Assembly: GCA_905221605.1 (NCBI GenBank)
Contig: CAJNDS010002179.1
Coordinates: forward strand, 1,457,026-1,475,441
Direction: 5' to 3'
DNA from: Symbiodinium natans
Taxonomy: Eukaryota > Sar > Dinophyceae > Suessiales > Symbiodiniaceae
Length of the DNA stretch: 18,416 nt
The stretch's first letter is position 1, and each line of letters opens with the position of its first letter. Of this stretch, positions 1 through 6,904 are shown one piece after another. Under the pieces are notes generated by a model. The model had not been told where the DNA came from, did not search any database, and saw only the letters and a list, made by a program, of their open reading frames with translations. The position numbers were made by a program, and so were the translations under genes.

Positions 1-105
1 ACACCCTGAACCCTAAGCCCTACGCCCTAAGCCCTAAGCCCCAAGCCCCAAGCCCCAAGCCCCAAGCCCCAAGCCCTAAGCCCTAAGCCCTAAGCCCTAA
101 GCCAA
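1..105 (-). repeat. Degenerate telomere-like array (CCCTAAG/CCCCAAG)
   Basis: Tandem heptamers drift from CCCTAAA to CCCTAAG and CCCCAAG. The block is internal to the sequence context rather than a clean chromosome end, because the unit is mutated and unique sequence follows at once. Confidence 0.9.
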
Positions 106-522
106 GCTTTTGAGGCCCAGGGAGAGAAGACACAGAGAATGCATATGGTGTCGCCGTGCAGCCGTAACCTCGCTTGGCTATGAAATCCGGTTTGCATGTC
201 GCAGCCCACTGAGAGCAATATAGGGGGAATAAATACTGATGGCATTCCCTTTGGGTCCCTTTGTATTTCTAGTTGTACTTTAATTACCCCCAAGACCTGA
301 TTCTAATTCTTCATTCAGGCCCCTACATTCGACCCAGCAGGTGCGTCAATTGCGCGTTGAAAGCCGGCATCCATCGGCACTCTGCCATCGCAACCTGCGA
401 TCGTGCTTCTGGAAATAGCAAGCTCTGGATAACATAAACCAGAATCTCATCCCTAGCTGCCCCGGAAAAGTATATCACAGTCACAAATATGACAGGTGCA
501 GAAATGTGTTTATCATTGAAGT
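106..522. other. No confident gene; weak minus-strand frame
   Basis: This stretch has no repeat. A minus frame is open from 547 to 323 and its end (EARSQVAMAECRWMPAF then a stop at 323) looks protein-like, but no splice partner could be threaded. Treat it as unassigned. Confidence 0.3.
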
Positions 523-807
523 ATGGTTGAACCATATGGCCCCACAACTGGAAACTTCAAGCCAAGGCAGCACACGGCTGACTTTCAGTCGCAGCCGCCA
601 CCACCTCCACCACCTGCGCCACTGGGCTCTATGGTGTTGCAGGGTTTAGGGTTTGGGGTTTAGGGTTTAGGGTTTTGCCTCTTGTTCAAGGTCACCCGGC
701 CTCGCCCATACACCCTCAAAAAAGCGGCAAGAATCCAGGAGCCTCCCTAAAATCCTCGCCAGCGCCCGTAACGCTGGACCCCAAGACTATCTGGAATCCA
801 AGGAAGG
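523..807 (+). CDS. Gene A, first exons: Pro-rich protein N-terminus
   Basis: ATG at 523 opens a frame beginning MVEPYGPTTGNF, running into SQPPPPPPPAPLG and ending at G643. The next bases, 644-690, read GTTTAGGG... and finish TTGTTCAAG, a 47-base GT-AG intron made mostly of telomere repeat. Removing it joins the frame to HPASPIHPQKSGKNP... up to G807, followed by another GTTTAAGGG. Without splicing the frame stops at TAG 661-663. No domain is recognised; a proline-rich, probably disordered N-terminus is all that can be said. It is inferred to be the start of the exon chain that runs to 6008, but exons between 808 and 2573 do not all join in phase. Confidence 0.45.
644..690 (+). repeat. Telomere-repeat intron, gene A
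   Basis: Five TTTAGGG-type units followed by a short pyrimidine tract and CAAG. Begins GT, ends AG, and is bounded by open frames that join in phase (one base left over, two supplied). Confidence 0.5.
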
Positions 808-866
808 GTTTAAGGGTTGAAAAGGGAAGGCCAGGATGCAAAAGGGTCTACGCAGCTCGTAGACCT

Positions 867-905
867 ACACCCTACGCCCTAAACCCTAAACCCTAAACCC
901 TAAAC
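867..905 (-). repeat. CCCTAAA array
   Basis: About five units. Read on the minus strand it is GTTTAGGG... directly after the open frame at 1254-907, so it could be that frame's 5' splice site. Confidence 0.85.
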
Positions 906-906
906 G

Positions 907-1254
907 AATAACAAGTGACGGTGAGCTATACTTTGTACATTTGAGTTCTTCCGATGAGATGTGAGGGGCAACCGGGATCACCTGCTGGATTGTTTGGGGG
1001 TGGGTCTTAGTTTCTTGTGGTTTGTCCTGGTCGACATCGATACAGGCCATCAAGGAAGTCCCTTGCATGAGTGGTTTCACAGTGAAGTCGTACCGATGTG
1101 GTCGTCGTGGCTTGTTGACATACACTGATATCTGGCGTGTGCCTTTTCCTGGACCTGACTGACCACGGGGTATGCAATTCTTCACATGTCGCAGAGTAGC
1201 ATAGTTTGACGAACGGACCCATGGACCTTGCCTGCCTTGTGCGAGAGTGAGCGA
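907..1254 (-). CDS. Hypothetical exon, minus strand
   Basis: The minus frame is free of stops from 1254 to 907, about 115 codons, with a balanced composition (for example RQISVYVNKPRRPHRYDFTV and SSEELKCTKYS). There is no ATG at its left end; GCACAAG near 1238 could be a 3' splice site after a pyrimidine-rich CTCACTCTCGC. It is flanked on both sides by CCCTAAA arrays, which are GTTTAGGG in its own sense. The plus strand also has an open frame over 1040-1160, so strand is not settled. No family recognised. Confidence 0.4.
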
Positions 1255-1295
1255 CTAAACCCTAAACCCTAAACCCTAAACCCTAAACCCTAAAC
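1255..1295 (-). repeat. CCCTAAA array
   Basis: Near-perfect heptamers, minus sense, immediately beyond the 907-1254 frame. Confidence 0.9.
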
Positions 1296-1365
1296 CAACA
1301 GCTTACTGTATCCCTGAGCCTGAGTATGTATGCAAAATGCTGTTGGCTCAAGGGTCGGGATCAAG

Positions 1366-1629
1366 CTTGAGCACTTCACAACACAGCAGCTGCTGGTGGC
1401 TTCAAAATTGGGGGGGGGGGGGGCCGGGGGGGCTCCATGACTGGTTTAGGGTTTAGGGTTTAGGGTTTAGGGTTTTTGTTCCACCTTATTTGCTTGGTTT
1501 GCCCAAGACCGGAAGCCCTGTGCGGAAGCTGAGAAAGGCTCAAAAAAAATAGCATCCCTCACGTCAGTGCTCCGAGGTCCCAGATTACCCAGGTACACCA
1601 CTACAACGAGGCATGGAAGGAGTTGTAAA
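1366..1629 (+). CDS. Gene A, possible exon pair around a telomeric intron
   Basis: The first part reads LEHFTTQQLLVASKL into a run of 14 G (1410-1423), then ends at 1443. From 1444 the sequence is GTTTAGGG x4 and ends TTTGCCCAAG at 1507. The second part (1508-1629) is open for 40 codons (RKPCAEAEKGSKKIASL...) and is followed at 1630 by GTTTAGGG again. The G run disturbs the frame of the first part by one base; homopolymer length may be wrong in the assembly. Membership in gene A is inferred from strand and spacing only. Confidence 0.35.
1444..1475 (+). repeat. TTTAGGG array in candidate intron 1444-1507
   Basis: Four perfect units starting GT, followed by a T-rich stretch and CCCAAG. Confidence 0.85.
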
Positions 1630-1675
1630 GTTTAGGGTTTAGGGTCTAGGGTCTAGGGTTTAGGGTTTAGGGTTG
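1630..1675 (+). repeat. TTTAGGG/TCTAGGG array
   Basis: Six units, two mutated to TCTAGGG. Starts GTTTAGGG directly after the open frame ending at 1629. Confidence 0.85.
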
Positions 1676-1740
1676 CGGGGTTCAACCCTAAACTTCCCGA
1701 AGCCCCCCAGGTTCAATCGCAGATCCTTTGAAGCTTGGGG

Positions 1741-1830
1741 TTTGGGATGTTCCCCCTTACACGAACAGTCCGAATAAATTGCTCTATCATCCCCATTAAG
1801 GACTGTTAGTATAAGGGGCAACATCCCAAA
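1741..1830. mobile_element. Foldback (MITE-like) element with 31-base arms
   Basis: Left arm 1741-1771 and right arm 1800-1830 are inverted copies matching at 28 of 31 positions (TTTGGGATGTT...), separated by a 28-base loop. No protein is encoded and no clear target duplication is seen; GTTTAGGG follows directly. It could be a non-autonomous transposon or a hairpin RNA element. Confidence 0.75.
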
Positions 1831-1890
1831 GTTTAGGGTCTTCTTGTGGGTTCCAAGCGTCGGGTTTGCGTTCTTTCTCGTTCGGCTCTC

Positions 1891-1942
1891 AACCCTAACC
1901 CTAAGCCCACACTAACCCTGAACCCTAAACCCTAAACCCTTA
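1891..1942 (-). repeat. Degenerate CCCTAA/CCCTAAA array
   Basis: Mixed CCCTAA, CCCTAAG and CCCTAAA units. Confidence 0.8.
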
Positions 1943-1946
1943 AAGC

Positions 1947-2112
1947 GCCCTGGTTCAAACGGTTGTGGGCTCGAGATCGAAGCCCGACTGCTGAAAAAGC
2001 CTCCAAACACCACGAGAGCTCAAGCCAAGCATTCAGCCACCACACCTTCTACCCAGAGAGCCCAATACCCCCTAAGGAACATACCTTAAATTACACAGGG
2101 ATCCTTAATATG
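1947..2112 (+). CDS. Gene A, possible exon
   Basis: A stop-free plus frame reads WFKRLWARDRSPTAEKASKH... SHHTFYPESPIPP and continues into the left arm of the foldback at 2064. It reaches GTTTAAGT at 2113, which resembles the other GTTTA... donor sites here. Hydrophilic, no domain recognised. The junction to neighbouring exons could not be fixed. Confidence 0.35.
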
Positions 2113-2151
2113 GTTTAAGTTTAAGGTATATTCCTTAATTTGAGGGGTATT
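2064..2151. mobile_element. Foldback element, AATACCCC...GGGGTATT termini
   Basis: Left arm about 2064-2090 (AATACCCCCTAAGG, ATACCTTAAA) is the inverse of right arm 2120-2151 with a few mismatches and a small gap. The termini are AATACCCC and GGGGTATT. Non-coding, MITE-like. Confidence 0.65.
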
Positions 2152-2216
2152 CAGCTCCTTGGGTACCTCTAAAGTCGGATAGAAATCGTCACATGCCAGC
2201 ACGCGCAAACCCCACC

Positions 2217-2295
2217 CCTAAACCCTGAACCGCTGTGCCGTGGCTAGTCGAGTCCCAACTAAACCCTAAACCCTAAACCCCCCAAACCTAAACCC
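2217..2295 (-). repeat. Two short CCCTAAA blocks
   Basis: Units at 2217-2230 and 2259-2295, interrupted by about 28 unique bases. Confidence 0.8.
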
Positions 2296-2320
2296 ATAGG
2301 CACTGGTGCTTTGCTGCCAG

Positions 2321-2388
2321 GTTGCAAGGGAAGACCGCAGCAGCTCCTCTGGCGGGTCCCTCTCAGCCGCCCTCTGCGCACTTAAGAG
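2321..2388 (+). CDS. Gene A, possible 68-base exon
   Basis: Bounded by TTGCTGCCAG on the left and AG|GTAAAG on the right, it reads VAREDRSSSSGGSLSAALCA. The following candidate intron runs into a long TTTAGGG array (2396-2447). Two bases are left over, which does not match the phase-0 exon starting at 2574, so either an exon is missing or one boundary is wrong. Confidence 0.35.
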
Positions 2389-2395
2389 GTAAAGG

Positions 2396-2447
2396 GGCTT
2401 TAGGGTTTAGGGTTTAGGGTTTAGGGTTTAGGGTTTAGGGTTTAGGT
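2396..2447 (+). repeat. TTTAGGG array
   Basis: Seven near-perfect units inside the candidate intron that starts at 2389. Confidence 0.9.
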
Positions 2448-2452
2448 TGTAT

Positions 2453-2453
<1 letters not shown>

Positions 2454-2488
<35 letters not shown>
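2454..2488. repeat. (GA)n microsatellite
   Basis: About 17 dinucleotides directly downstream of a telomeric array. Confidence 0.95.
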
Positions 2489-2492
<4 letters not shown>

Positions 2493-2573
2493 AGCACGGA
2501 CGTTTGCATTGGCATGGGCTTTTGGACTTAGTCTGCGTGTTGCCAGACTGATGCTTAGGGTTTTCGGGTTTAG

Positions 2574-3146
2574 GGTGAATCTGGTGAAGCCCGGCGTGAG
2601 ACCTGGATGCAAAAGGGTTTAGGGTCATTTTCTAAGTCATTGGTTCTTTCCATGCATCTCTGTGCATTGCATAAGACAGCACATTGCCACGGGGCCAAGG
2701 CTTACCAGCAGCTGAAGCAGCGCCTCAACACACCGCCGCCGCCTGCCCAGATGCAGGCGCAGGCTCACATGGCCCAGGGCCAATACATGGCCCAGGCCCA
2801 GAACTTGGCCCAGGCCCACAACATGGCCCAAGCGCAAGCCATGGCCCAAGCTCAAGCATACGCGCAAGCACAAGCCACTGTGCAGGCGGGGGGGTGGCGG
2901 AAGGGTAGAATCATATAAAATCGCATGCCAGCTGAAGATGCTTCATGAGATGCCCGCATTCTGAGAAGCCCGAAGCAGCCACCACTATGATTGTTGATTT
3001 GCCATCGATTTACGACCCCGAACCCATCAGACCAAACTAGGGATTTATGAGAAGGGTCAAGCAGAGCGTCGGCTAGGTTTAGGGTACGTGCCCACCCGCC
3101 CAGAGACTGTCCACGACAAGCTTGCTGCTTTTGAAATGGTGTCGAG
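2574..3146 (+). CDS. Gene A core exons: Ala/Gln-repeat region and helical segment
   Basis: Four exons join in phase. 2574-2616 (after TTTCGGGTTTAG) reads GESGEARRETWMQK; intron 2617-2679 begins GTTTAGGG and ends GACAG; 2680-2879 reads KAYQQLKQRLNTPPPP and then an imperfect repeat of AQ and MAQ units (MAQGQYMAQAQNLAQAHNM) with GC-rich third positions; 3031-3076 (after CCATCAG) reads TKLGIYEKGQAERRL; intron 3077-3103 is only 27 bases (GTTTAGGG...CCCAG); 3104-3146 reads TVHDKLAAFEMVS and ends at GTGAGAG. The last two exons look like one alpha-helix. The repeat is typical of disordered Gln/Ala-rich proteins; function unknown. Confidence 0.5.
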
Positions 3147-3501
3147 GTGAGAGTTTAGGGTGCCTTTCCCGACGACTGTTTTGCATTTGGCGAGCCCCGA
3201 CGTCCAAAAGCGACGACAGTTCGCATCTGGCGAACCCAGACATCCAAAAGCGACGGCAGTTTCGCATTTGGGGAACCCCGACGTCCGAAAGCGATGCCAG
3301 TTTCGCATTTCGCGGATCCCGATGTCCAAACGAGGGTGGCGACGTCAATACGAAAGGCGCCTAGGCGGGAGCGCGATTTCCCATCGAGAGACATCACATC
3401 CAGGAAGCAGAACTCTGCGTAGGCCCCTTTGGGCAGTGTATACTTTCCCTTCTTGGGTTCAAGAGGATCAAATCTCAGGAATGTTTTCAGAGGGTCTTCA
3501 G
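3147..3501 (+). other. Candidate intron holding a minisatellite
   Basis: Starts GTGAGAGTTTAGGG and can end at TCTTCAG 3501, which joins phase correctly to the next open frame. Several competing frames are open across it, including one to 3675, but the tandem repeat inside explains much of that. Confidence 0.35.
3172..3330. repeat. Minisatellite, four units of about 42 bases
   Basis: The unit is close to CAGTTTCGCATTTGG + CGAACCCCGACGTCC + AAAAGCGACG, repeated four times with point differences. Unit length is not a constant multiple of three, so it is not a protein repeat. Confidence 0.85.
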
Positions 3502-3781
3502 AGGGGCCATCCTAGGAGAACGCATGTCGTTTGCAATGTTTGGAGGCCCCGAGAAGTCGGGGGCGTCACCCGCGCGGGTGGTAAAAGCACGATTTCCGTC
3601 AGGAATGCGACCACCGCTCGAGGAACGAATAGTGTACGTTACGGGCGCTTCGCGGGCGTCGGTCGTGCCACTTGATCTAACCCGCCTTTACTCTGAACGT
3701 AGGAACCCCTATAGTGTTGGAACACTGTTTGGGGAAGTTGGGCTTTTCCGGTGTCAAAACTTCCAAAATGCGCCTGCCTGA
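3502..3781 (+). CDS. Gene A exon, or a separate small ORF
   Basis: The frame is open from 3365 to TGA 3781; its first ATG is at 3524 (MSFAMFGGPEKSGASPAR), giving 85 residues if unspliced (ending LFRCQNFQNAPA). As an exon it would start at 3502, which completes the codon left at 3146, and could end at 3577 before GTGGTAAAAG, which joins phase 0 to 4250. No family recognised. A second frame (3160-3675) is also open, so the assignment is uncertain. Confidence 0.4.
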
Positions 3782-4106
3782 TAATTAGGGAGCCGGGTGA
3801 GGTGAAACCAACCTCCAAAGTGCGAACCGCCCACGGGGGGAAGTACCGGGGGTTACTAGTTACCGTCATTGGCGGTTTCTTGTTCTTGTCGGTGGTTTTC
3901 TTGTTGTGGATGGGGCGAGCCGGGGACTAGGCACGCCTTCTTGCTTGGCCAGTATATGTTCATACATGTCCTGGGGCTATGTATTCATGCAATTTCATAC
4001 GTGATCGCTGGATGACTGCGCCGAAGTCTGCAAACGCCAGCAGTGAAGTCTTCCTGGCGTCTTGAGTTTCGCACCTTAGACCTCAGAACCAGATCTCTAC
4101 AGATCT
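3782..4106 (+). other. No confident gene
   Basis: Contains a short ATG frame at 3979-4065 (MYSCNFIRDRWMTAPKSAN...) that may be chance. Otherwise unique sequence without repeats; inferred intron or spacer. Confidence 0.3.
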
Positions 4107-4164
4107 CTAAACCCCTAAACCCTAAACCCTACACCCTGAACCTAAACCCCAGACCCTAAACCCT
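4107..4164 (-). repeat. Degenerate CCCTAAA array
   Basis: Six or seven units with CCCTACA, CCCTGAA and CCCCAGA variants, here in the C-rich orientation inside the plus-strand gene. Confidence 0.85.
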
Positions 4165-4249
4165 CTTCTTGCTTGCTCCCGCCGAAGGCACCCTTGCTGG
4201 ATCAAGAACAGCGCCTTGACTCAAGCACCAGACTTCTCACACTGTTCAG

Positions 4250-4782
4250 CTTCCGATGTGCGCGGACCCCTTGCTATCTCCCACTGTCCCGCTGAGGGTT
4301 TAGGGTTTAGGGTTTAGGGTTTACGGTTTAGGGTTTAGGGTGGTATATCCTTGGAATGCAAGTTCACGCTGAGGTTGGCCCAGAAGGCCTTCGGAGTCGC
4401 ACAATACGAGCAGCAACAGCTGCAGCAGCAACAACAGCAGCCGCAGAGGCAGTCGCAGATGCAGCCTTATTTTGGGATGCAACAGCAGCAGCAACAGCAA
4501 TTACTTCAGCAGCAGCAGCTTCAACAGCAACAGCAGCAGTTGCAGCTACAACCAGAGCAGGTGCAACAATACCAGCAGCTGCAGCTGCTTCAGCTGCAAC
4601 AGCAGGGATTTCAGCAGCAGCACATCCAGCAGCAGCTGACCCCAATGCAGCAGCAGGCCATGCAGCAGCAGCGCGTCCAGCAGCTTCAGGCCATGCAGCA
4701 CCAGCAGTTCATGCAGCAGCAGCTGCTGCAGCAGCAGTATGGACTTTCACCGCAAGGGCCTCAGCTGTTGAAGTCTGCCTAA
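4250..4782 (+). CDS. Gene A: poly-glutamine exon
   Basis: Exon 4250-4297 (LPMCADPLLSPTVPLR, after GTTCAG) joins in phase 0 over the telomeric intron 4298-4362 to FTLRLAQKAFGVAQYEQQQL. This is followed by about 110 residues of Gln-rich sequence with scattered Leu, Met, Pro and aromatic residues. Codons mix CAG and CAA, so selection on protein rather than a pure CAG expansion is likely. The frame ends at TAA 4780-4782, unless GTATGG at 4737 is used as a donor, which would join in phase to 5016. Such tracts occur in transcription and RNA-binding proteins, but nothing more specific is visible. Confidence 0.6.
4298..4362 (+). repeat. Telomere-repeat intron before the poly-Q exon
   Basis: Six TTTAGGG-type units (one TTTACGG) then TGGTATATCCTTGGAATGCAAG. 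GT at the start, AG at the end, open frames on both sides in phase 0. Confidence 0.5.
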
Positions 4783-4858
4783 TTTCGGAGATGGTGGGCG
4801 CGCAGCAGTGCGAGGGACTTGTGAAGTTCTTATTGCAGTGGTTCATGAGCCAGCAAAG

Positions 4859-4956
4859 GGAGGTTCATGGGTAGTTATAGGTAGGGTTATAAGTAACTAC
4901 CCCATTTAGGGTACTTATAACCCCACTTATAACTACCCTACGAACCTCCAAGTAGG
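4859..4956. mobile_element. Foldback element T, copy 1
   Basis: Termini GGAGGTTC...GGTAGTTATA and the inverse TATAACTACC...GAACCTCC, with an inner palindrome GGTTATAAGTA / TACTTATAACC. Shares its right terminus GAACCTCCAAGTAGG with the element at 5478-5626. No coding capacity. Confidence 0.75.
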
Positions 4957-4962
4957 TGGTGT

Positions 4963-4985
4963 GACACACACACACACACACACAC
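4963..4985. repeat. (CA)n microsatellite
   Basis: About 11 dinucleotides just beyond foldback copy 1. Confidence 0.95.
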
Positions 4986-4989
4986 GTAG

Positions 4990-6008
4990 CTGCAAAAGTC
5001 CCCATCGCTGCCAAGTGCACCTGGTCCAAAGGCAGATGATGCAGTAATAGGTGGCCTACCCGAATCTTTCAAAGGCCGACTGTGGGGGGAGGGGGTTCGG
5101 GTTTAGGGTTTAGGGTTTCGGGTTTAGGAGAACTTAAGACTCGTACCCCAGGGCTAGGAAGTGATTTGGCCGCTGGCTTTCCATGGGATGGCGAGGGTGC
5201 CCGAGCAGTTGTTTTACCAGGTACGTCTGTGATGGTGTCGGCTTGCGGCCAGTTTAGGGTTAGTCTTTTTTTATATCTTGCTTCAGGAGTTGGGCTAGAA
5301 AGGCCGGTGGTACGCTTTTCACGGCACAGGCCCTGTGTAAATCTACCATCACGTAACCTCAGAAAAGGGTAACTGCCTAGAATCCCCTTAACGGGACCCC
5401 CCAAAAGGGTACCCCCTATTTGCGGCAACCCCCAAATGGCTCAGGCTTCCTAGGAAACTGGCAGTATAGTGGCCCTACCTACTTGGAGGTTCTTAGCACA
5501 TATTAACCCAAATACTAGCTGTACTTATAGCCCAATTACAACCAGATTAGGGCACTCAAGGGGCTTCTAAGCGGGTTATAAGTACAGTTATACTTGGTTC
5601 AGAAGTACCATGAACCTCCAAGTAGGACCTCAGCCCCAAACTGTGGAAAGCCGTGGTCAGGCCGGATCGCAAAGAATGAAGAGAGCCGCGCTCCCGGAAA
5701 CGATATCTAAGGACATGCCCTGTAGGTTGTCACAGTGCACTTGGGCTTGTGAGCCCTAAGGCCAAACCCCAGGCTGCTTTACTCCGGGTTCACACGCGTT
5801 GGTTCATATCCCATTGAAGTGCGTGGTGCTGTCTTTTTTGTTGCACCTCTGACTCCCGAACTTGCCCGAAAACGCTAAGCCCTAAACCCTAAACCCCAGA
5901 GTCAGCTCTGAATCCGATAGCGCCACGCCTCCTCCCAAAATCCCCTTCCCATCTTTAAGGAGTCCCCCAACTACCCCTGAAACAAGGAAGGATACCCAAA
6001 ATGACTAA
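4990..6008 (+). CDS. Gene A: C-terminal exons
   Basis: Four exons stay stop-free when joined. 4990 (or 5016)-5094 reads LQKSPSLPSAPGPKADDAVI...; intron 5095-5157 (GTTCGGGTTTAGGG...GGCTAG); 5158-5220 reads EVIWPLAFHGMARVPEQLFY before GTACGT; intron 5221-5633 carries a family-G fragment and foldback copy 2; 5634-5725 (after CCTCAG) reads PQTVESRGQAGSQRM...; intron 5726-5899 ends CCCTAAACCCCAG; 5900-6008 reads VSSESDSATPPPKIPFPSLR and stops at TAA 6006-6008. The C-terminus is Ser/Pro/Thr-rich and probably disordered. Link to the poly-Q exon is possible in phase but not proven. Confidence 0.45.
5095..5157 (+). repeat. Telomere-repeat intron
   Basis: GTTCGGG plus three TTTAGGG/TTTCGGG units, then unique bases to GGGCTAG. 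Phase 0 on both sides. Confidence 0.45.
5362..5436 (+). repeat. Family G fragment
   Basis: Contains GAATCCCCTTAACGGGACCC and ACCCCCTATTTG, resembling the plus-sense copy at 15634-15722. Lies inside candidate intron 5221-5633. Confidence 0.5.
5478..5626. mobile_element. Foldback element T, copy 2, perfect 15-base TIRs
   Basis: CCTACTTGGAGGTTC at 5478-5492 and its exact inverse GAACCTCCAAGTAGG at 5612-5626. An inner pair GTACTTATA / TATAAGTAC repeats the symmetry. No ORF inside. It ends 7 bases before the candidate 3' splice site at 5633. MITE-like. Confidence 0.85.
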
Positions 6009-6904
6009 AAATAGCATGAAGGATCCCGCTCTCTCTCTCTTTCTCTTTTTCTCTCTCTCTCTCTATATATATATATACATATACATATATATATACATAT
6101 ATGTATATACAGTTCAAGGGTATCTTCCTCTGATTCCGGGGCCATTGAGTGCTCTCTGTGGCATGCCGTCTGCGGGCCTCCAAAGCCTGCGGGGCTGGGG
6201 GGGCATCTTGGATCTAACGCCTTTTTGGGGGCTTGTCACTCTAACCCTAAACCCTAAACCCTAAACCCTAAAAAAAAAACCCTAAACCCTAAACCCTAAA
6301 CCCTAAACCCTAAACCCTAAACCCTAAACCCTAAACCCTAAACCCTAAACCCTAAACCCTAAACCCTAAACCCTAAACCTAAACCACCTTTGTGGTACCA
6401 GACCGGACTACCAGCGACTCGTGTTGGTATTGCATTGCACATGGTGTGAGCTGGCACGTACGTGGCATCACATGCAATTCCTGCGCCAACACGCTTGCCT
6501 TTGCTTAAGAACCACCCAAGAATACAAAACATATTCTCCATAAGGGCAATAGAGGGATGATTATCTTGTGTATTTTGAGCGGTTCTTAAGCAAGTAGTAA
6601 CTGGTGTTTACCTAAACCTTGGAACCCTAGTGCAAGGACTGCTGCGAGTGGCAGTCGCGAGGGGGAGGGGCACGCTTCTTTCAAGGTGTGTTTTCCGGTC
6701 CGCACAGTCCCACCATCCTTCTCTTGTGCCCTAAACCCCAAAACCCAAACCCCAAACCCTAAACCCTAAACCCTAAACCCTAAACTGACTCCTTAAGCCC
6801 TGGGTGGCAGTCCGAGGCTCTTCACTTCGACCTTCAAAGCGCTTTGAAGTTTCACCGCGTTTCCAGGGGCAGTGCTGGCCTTCCGGGTGCGACTCAGCAT
6901 AGGC
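5956..6904 (-). CDS. Gene M2: minus-strand exon chain across telomeric introns
   Basis: Exon 6904-6786 (after TTTAG) reads AYAESHPEGQHCPWKRGETS...; intron 6785-6731 is telomere repeat from GTTTAGGG to TTTAG; 6730-6618 reads AQEKDGGTVRTGKHTLKEAC...; intron 6617-6499 starts GTTTAGG and holds a foldback; 6498-6385 reads KRVGAGIACDATYVPAHTMC...; intron 6384-6187 is the long array; 6186 onward reads GFGGPQTACHREHSMAPESE before the AT/CT microsatellite, with TAA at 5956 as one possible end. All junctions are in phase. No start codon is visible, and the upstream exon at 7051 is out of phase, so the 5' end is unknown. Family not recognised. Confidence 0.45.
6029..6112. repeat. (CT)n and (TA)n microsatellite
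   Basis: A CT-rich run passes into alternating TA/CATA repeats. It separates the plus gene end at 6008 from the minus chain. Confidence 0.9.
6241..6386 (-). repeat. Long CCCTAAA array
   Basis: About 19 units, nearly perfect apart from an A9 run near 6271 and one shortened unit. In minus sense it starts GGTTTAGG at the end of the 6498-6385 frame. Confidence 0.95.
6501..6593. mobile_element. Foldback element, TTGCTTAAGAACC arms
   Basis: TTGCTTAAGAACC at 6501-6513 and its exact inverse at 6581-6593; the similarity continues inward for roughly 15 more bases with one gap. It fills most of candidate intron 6617-6499. An ATG frame starting at 6541 (MENMFCILGWFLSKGKRV) lies in it and could instead be an alternative first exon. 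Confidence 0.7.
6729..6785 (-). repeat. CCCTAAA array, complete intron of M2
   Basis: Minus sense runs GTTTAGGG x3, GTTTGGG variants and a final GGTTTAG. The 55 bases 6785-6731 are all telomere-type and are bounded by in-phase frames. Confidence 0.8.

Noticed and set aside
1-105. True chromosome end
   Set aside because: The units are degenerate, and similar blocks recur through the window, so this is another interstitial array.
1343-1352. TTGGCTCAAG, identical to the 3' end of the dinoflagellate spliced leader
   Set aside because: Only 10 bases match and the upstream leader sequence is absent; expected now and then by chance.
3160-3675. Plus frame of 171 codons
   Set aside because: Its first third is the translated minisatellite, and it does not connect to neighbouring exons; the frame ending at 3781 fits the junctions better. 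Not excluded.
4356-4874. Ala-rich frame of 172 codons over the CAG region, and its antisense
   Set aside because: Poly-Ala is the expected frame-shifted reading of CAG repeats; the poly-Gln frame has the better flanks and a joining upstream exon.
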